Assembly: GCA_011390455.1 (NCBI GenBank)
Contig: JAABSI010000113.1
Coordinates: forward strand, 1 to 8,129
Source of the DNA: Trueperaceae bacterium
GTDB taxonomy: Bacteria; Deinococcota; Deinococci; Deinococcales; Trueperaceae
Direction: 5' to 3'
DNA: 8,129 bases
Shown here: positions 6,241-8,129 of the stretch, piece by piece
How positions within the stretch are numbered: the stretch's first letter is position 1
Layout of the letters: each line of letters opens with the position of its first letter
The notes under the pieces: generated by a model
What the model saw: only the letters and a program-made list of their open reading frames with translations
Told to the model about the DNA's origin: nothing
Database searches by the model: none
Position numbers and translations under genes: made by a program

Positions 6241-7448
6241 CGCGACCCTCGCGCGCGGGCGCCCGCGTCGCGGAAGTCGGCGACGGCGCGCCCCAGCCGC
6301 TCGAGGCCGGGCTCCAGCACCGACTCGGCGGGCGACGCCGACAGCCGCAGGTAGCCGGCCCCGCCGGGGCCGAAGACCGAACCGGGGTTGAAGGTGAGGC
6401 CGGCGTTCGCGACGCACCAGCGCTGGAAGCGCACGTCGGAGGCGCCCAGCTCGCGGGCGTCCACCCACACGTAGTACGTGCCCTCGGGCACCGTGCACGA
6501 GAGCCCGTCGATGTCGTTCACGTGGTCCACCACCAAGTCCCTTCGGCGACGGTAGGTCGCGCGTGCCTCGTCGAGGAAGTCCTGCGGGCCACTGAGCGCC
6601 TCGAGCGCCGCGAACTGGGCGATCGAGTTGACGGTGATGGACGCGAGGTGGTCGATCGCGCGCACCGGTTCGATGAGCCGCGGGTCGCCGGCGACGTACC
6701 CGACGCGCCAGCCGGTCATGGCCCAGGCCTTCGAGAAGCCGTTGACGGTGAGGGTGCGCTCGGCCATGCCCGGGAGCGCGCCGATGCTCACGTGCGCGCC
6801 AGGCTCGAAGGTGATCGCCTCGTAGAGCTCGTCCGAGACGACGATCAGGTCGTGGCGGATCGCCAGGTCGGCCAACCGCTCGAGGTCGGCGCGGTCGTGC
6901 ACGCTCGCCGCGGGCGCCTCGGGGTTCGTGATCGCGAGCATCTTGGTCCGCGGCGTGATGCGCGCCTCGACGTCGGCCGGGTCCATCTTGAAGCCGCGCT
7001 CGGGGCGCAGCGGCACCGGTACCGGCACGCCGCCGTTGGCGCGCACGTTGGCGTCGTAGTACGAGCCCGGGTCGCCGACCAGGACCTCGTCGCCCGGTTC
7101 GATCCAGGCGCGGAAGATCTCGAAGAGCGCCTGGTGGGCGCCGGCCGTGACGAGCAGGCCGTCCTCCGGGTCGACGTGGAGGTCGTGGTCGCGGGCGAGC
7201 TTGGCGGCGATGGCGCGCTTGAGGTCGGCGTTGCGTTCGTAATGGGTCTTGCCGGCGTCGATCGCGCGCTTGGCCGCCTCGCGGACGTGCTCGGGGGTCA
7301 CGAATCCGGGGTCGCCCGAGCCGACGTTCAGCAGTGGACCGGCGGCCGCGACCGTGGCGCGCCCCAGGTGCGCGCCGTCGCGGATCGCCAGCGCCACCCG
7401 GGTCGACGCCGGGAGCTCGAAGCCGTAGCGCTGGCTCGAGGCCGACAC
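6237..7448 (-). CDS. Class I/II PLP-dependent aminotransferase
   Basis: This 403-residue fold-type I aminotransferase of the AspAT subfamily I-gamma kind would move an amino group between an amino acid and a 2-oxo acid in the cytosol. Visible motifs are GSGDPGFVTP (43-52), TAGAHQAL (101-108), SDELYE with Asp206 and Tyr209, NGFSKAWAMTGWRVGY with the PLP Schiff-base Lys240, and a C-terminal FGPGGAGYLRLS carrying the carboxylate-binding Arg368. Length is normal for the family. The start is GTG at 7448, 4 nt after the amidohydrolase stop. A longer in-frame Met at 7592 would lie inside that gene and add an Arg/Ser-rich stretch unlike the family. The Shine-Dalgarno is weak, so translation probably depends on coupling. 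The usual NPxNPTG loop is NPEAPAA (175-181), with Ala178 at the Asn194 position. Substrate cannot be assigned. The 3' end overlaps the next gene by 4 nt. Confidence 0.93.
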   Translation of the reverse strand: MSASSQRYGFELPASTRVALAIRDGAHLGRATVAAAGPLLNVGSGDPGFVTPEHVREAAKRAIDAGKTHYERNADLKRAIAAKLARDHDLHVDPEDGLLVTAGAHQALFEIFRAWIEPGDEVLVGDPGSYYDANVRANGGVPVPVPLRPERGFKMDPADVEARITPRTKMLAITNPEAPAASVHDRADLERLADLAIRHDLIVVSDELYEAITFEPGAHVSIGALPGMAERTLTVNGFSKAWAMTGWRVGYVAGDPRLIEPVRAIDHLASITVNSIAQFAALEALSGPQDFLDEARATYRRRRDLVVDHVNDIDGLSCTVPEGTYYVWVDARELGASDVRFQRWCVANAGLTFNPGSVFGPGGAGYLRLSASPAESVLEPGLERLGRAVADFRDAGARARGSR

Positions 7449-7452
7449 GCGC

Positions 7453-8129
7453 TCAGGCCCCGACGTTGACGAAGGTGCGGAAGTCGCGCGGATCGGGCAG
7501 CCGCGCGCCGCCCTGGACCACCGTGAGGCGGCCGTCGACCCAGACCGTCTCGACCTTCTCGATCGCGGTGAGGTCGTGCGCCAGGTCGCCATCCACGATC
7601 ACGACGTCGGCGGTCTTGCCCTCGTCGAGGCTACCGGAGGTCGCCTCGCGCCCGAGCAACTCGGCGGCGCGGATCGTGGCCGCCTGCAGCACCTGGACCT
7701 CGGTGTCGAACACCTCGAACTCGAGCAGCTGCTGCATCTCCGCGAGCACCGCGCCGTGGGGTACCACCGGGCTGCCCGAGTCGGTGCCGAACGCCAGCTT
7801 GGCGCCGGCGCGGCGGGCGCGGCCCAGCCCCTCCTGGCGACCCTTGTCCGCGAGCTGGCCCTTGCGGCGGTCGATCACGCTCTGCTTCATCCCCCAGGCG
7901 TGGCCCTCCCTGGCCTGCAACACCACCGGCGAGAGCGTGGGCACGATCCAGACGCCCCGCTCCACGATCTTGGCGATCAGTTCGTCCGAGTAGTTGCCGC
8001 CGTGCTCGATGCAGTCGACGCCCGCGTCGACCGCCTGCTCGGCCCAGGCGCCGGCGTCGGTCGTGACGGGGACGCCGAGTTCGTGGGCGGTGTCGACGCA
8101 CGCGCGCAGCTCGTCCATCGAGTAGCCGT
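7453..8129 (-). CDS. Metal-dependent amidohydrolase (imidazolonepropionase / Xaa-Pro dipeptidase-like), C-terminal part, 5' end outside window
   Basis: This is the C-terminal half of an amidohydrolase-superfamily (TIM-barrel) enzyme. The frame stays open to the window edge, so the N-terminal HxH and carboxylated Lys metal sites are not visible. Numbering from the Met at 8118 (not the true start), it shows an AH..LG helix (11-15), the CIEHGG motif with His39 after a barrel strand, and AFGTDSG with Asp113, the usual catalytic and metal-binding aspartate. SPVVPHG (115-122) follows, as in the imidazolonepropionase-like family. The C-terminus has the typical ATIRAAELLG helix, then GSLDEGKTADVVIVDGD, the strand of the small beta-sandwich domain. 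Characterised relatives hydrolyse Xaa-Pro dipeptides and N-acyl amino acids; the substrate here is unknown. Oddly, Asp21 sits where relatives have a metal-ligand His. It is the first gene visible in the operon, and its stop lies 4 nt before the aminotransferase start. Confidence 0.9.
   Translation of the reverse strand, partial: GYSMDELRACVDTAHELGVPVTTDAGAWAEQAVDAGVDCIEHGGNYSDELIAKIVERGVWIVPTLSPVVLQAREGHAWGMKQSVIDRRKGQLADKGRQEGLGRARRAGAKLAFGTDSGSPVVPHGAVLAEMQQLLEFEVFDTEVQVLQAATIRAAELLGREATSGSLDEGKTADVVIVDGDLAHDLTAIEKVETVWVDGRLTVVQGGARLPDPRDFRTFVNVGA

Larger units (their letters stand above)
106..8129 (-). other. Seven-gene operon (5' end outside the window)
   Basis: All seven genes run the same way. 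The junctions in transcription order are a 4-nt gap, a 4-nt ATGA overlap, a second 4-nt ATGA overlap, a 7-nt gap, a 28-nt gap and an 8-nt gap. No junction leaves room for a terminator plus promoter. The unit ends at the hairpin at 106-141. No regulator, promoter or operator is visible; these must lie beyond 8129 if present. Confidence 0.85.

Noticed and set aside
7449..7592. Upstream ATG extension of the aminotransferase to 7592
   Set aside because: It would overlap the conserved C-terminus of the amidohydrolase by more than 130 nt and adds Arg/Ser-rich sequence. The GTG at 7448 fits the operon spacing.
1..8129. tRNA, rRNA, CRISPR array, insertion sequence, phage or defence genes
   Set aside because: No direct repeats with spacers, transposase motifs, terminal inverted repeats or tRNA cloverleaf segments were seen. 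Codon and base use look uniform along the operon, giving no sign of recent insertion.

Overview
The window is very GC-rich (by eye about 70%, with G or C at nearly every third codon position), uses GTG starts for two genes, and is packed with genes having 0-28 nt junctions. This suggests a high-GC bacterium, most likely an actinobacterium-like lineage. Base composition alone cannot exclude other high-GC groups such as Chloroflexota, and no marker gene is present to settle the taxonomy.

Everything recognisable is on the minus strand and reads from high to low coordinates as one run of seven genes. In transcription order: (1) the C-terminal part of an imidazolonepropionase/Xaa-Pro dipeptidase-like metal amidohydrolase, cut by the window edge (7453-8129); (2) a class I PLP aminotransferase (6237-7448); (3) a Gfo/Idh/MocA NAD(P)-dependent oxidoreductase (5203-6240); (4) an M55 (DppA-like) D-aminopeptidase (4364-5206); (5) a major facilitator transporter (3088-4356); (6) an amidase-signature hydrolase with a C-terminal helical tail (1437-3059); (7) a short DUF885-type HExxxGH metallohydrolase (163-1428). 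A perfect 16-bp hairpin with a cUUCGg tetraloop (106-141) lies 21 nt after the last stop and probably terminates the transcript. Positions 1-105 hold nothing I can assign.

Two junctions are ATGA overlaps and three others are gaps of 4-8 nt, so the genes are probably co-transcribed and translationally coupled. The start of the operon, its promoter and any regulator lie beyond position 8129.

Four of the seven products belong to four unrelated families that hydrolyse amide or peptide bonds: a TIM-barrel amidohydrolase, M55, a Ser-cisSer-Lys amidase and a DUF885 zinc enzyme. They are accompanied by one importer-type MFS protein, one aminotransferase and one dehydrogenase. The simplest reading is a catabolic operon that takes up an amide- or peptide-like compound (perhaps containing a D-residue or a blocked amide), cuts it stepwise, and passes the amino product to transamination and redox steps. 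That pathway is inference; the substrate cannot be read from the sequence. Several enzymes depart from family consensus at active-site positions: Ala at the Asn194 position of the aminotransferase, Tyr at the usual Asp of the Gfo/Idh enzyme, and Asp at a probable metal-ligand His of the amidohydrolase. These are the most interesting individual details.
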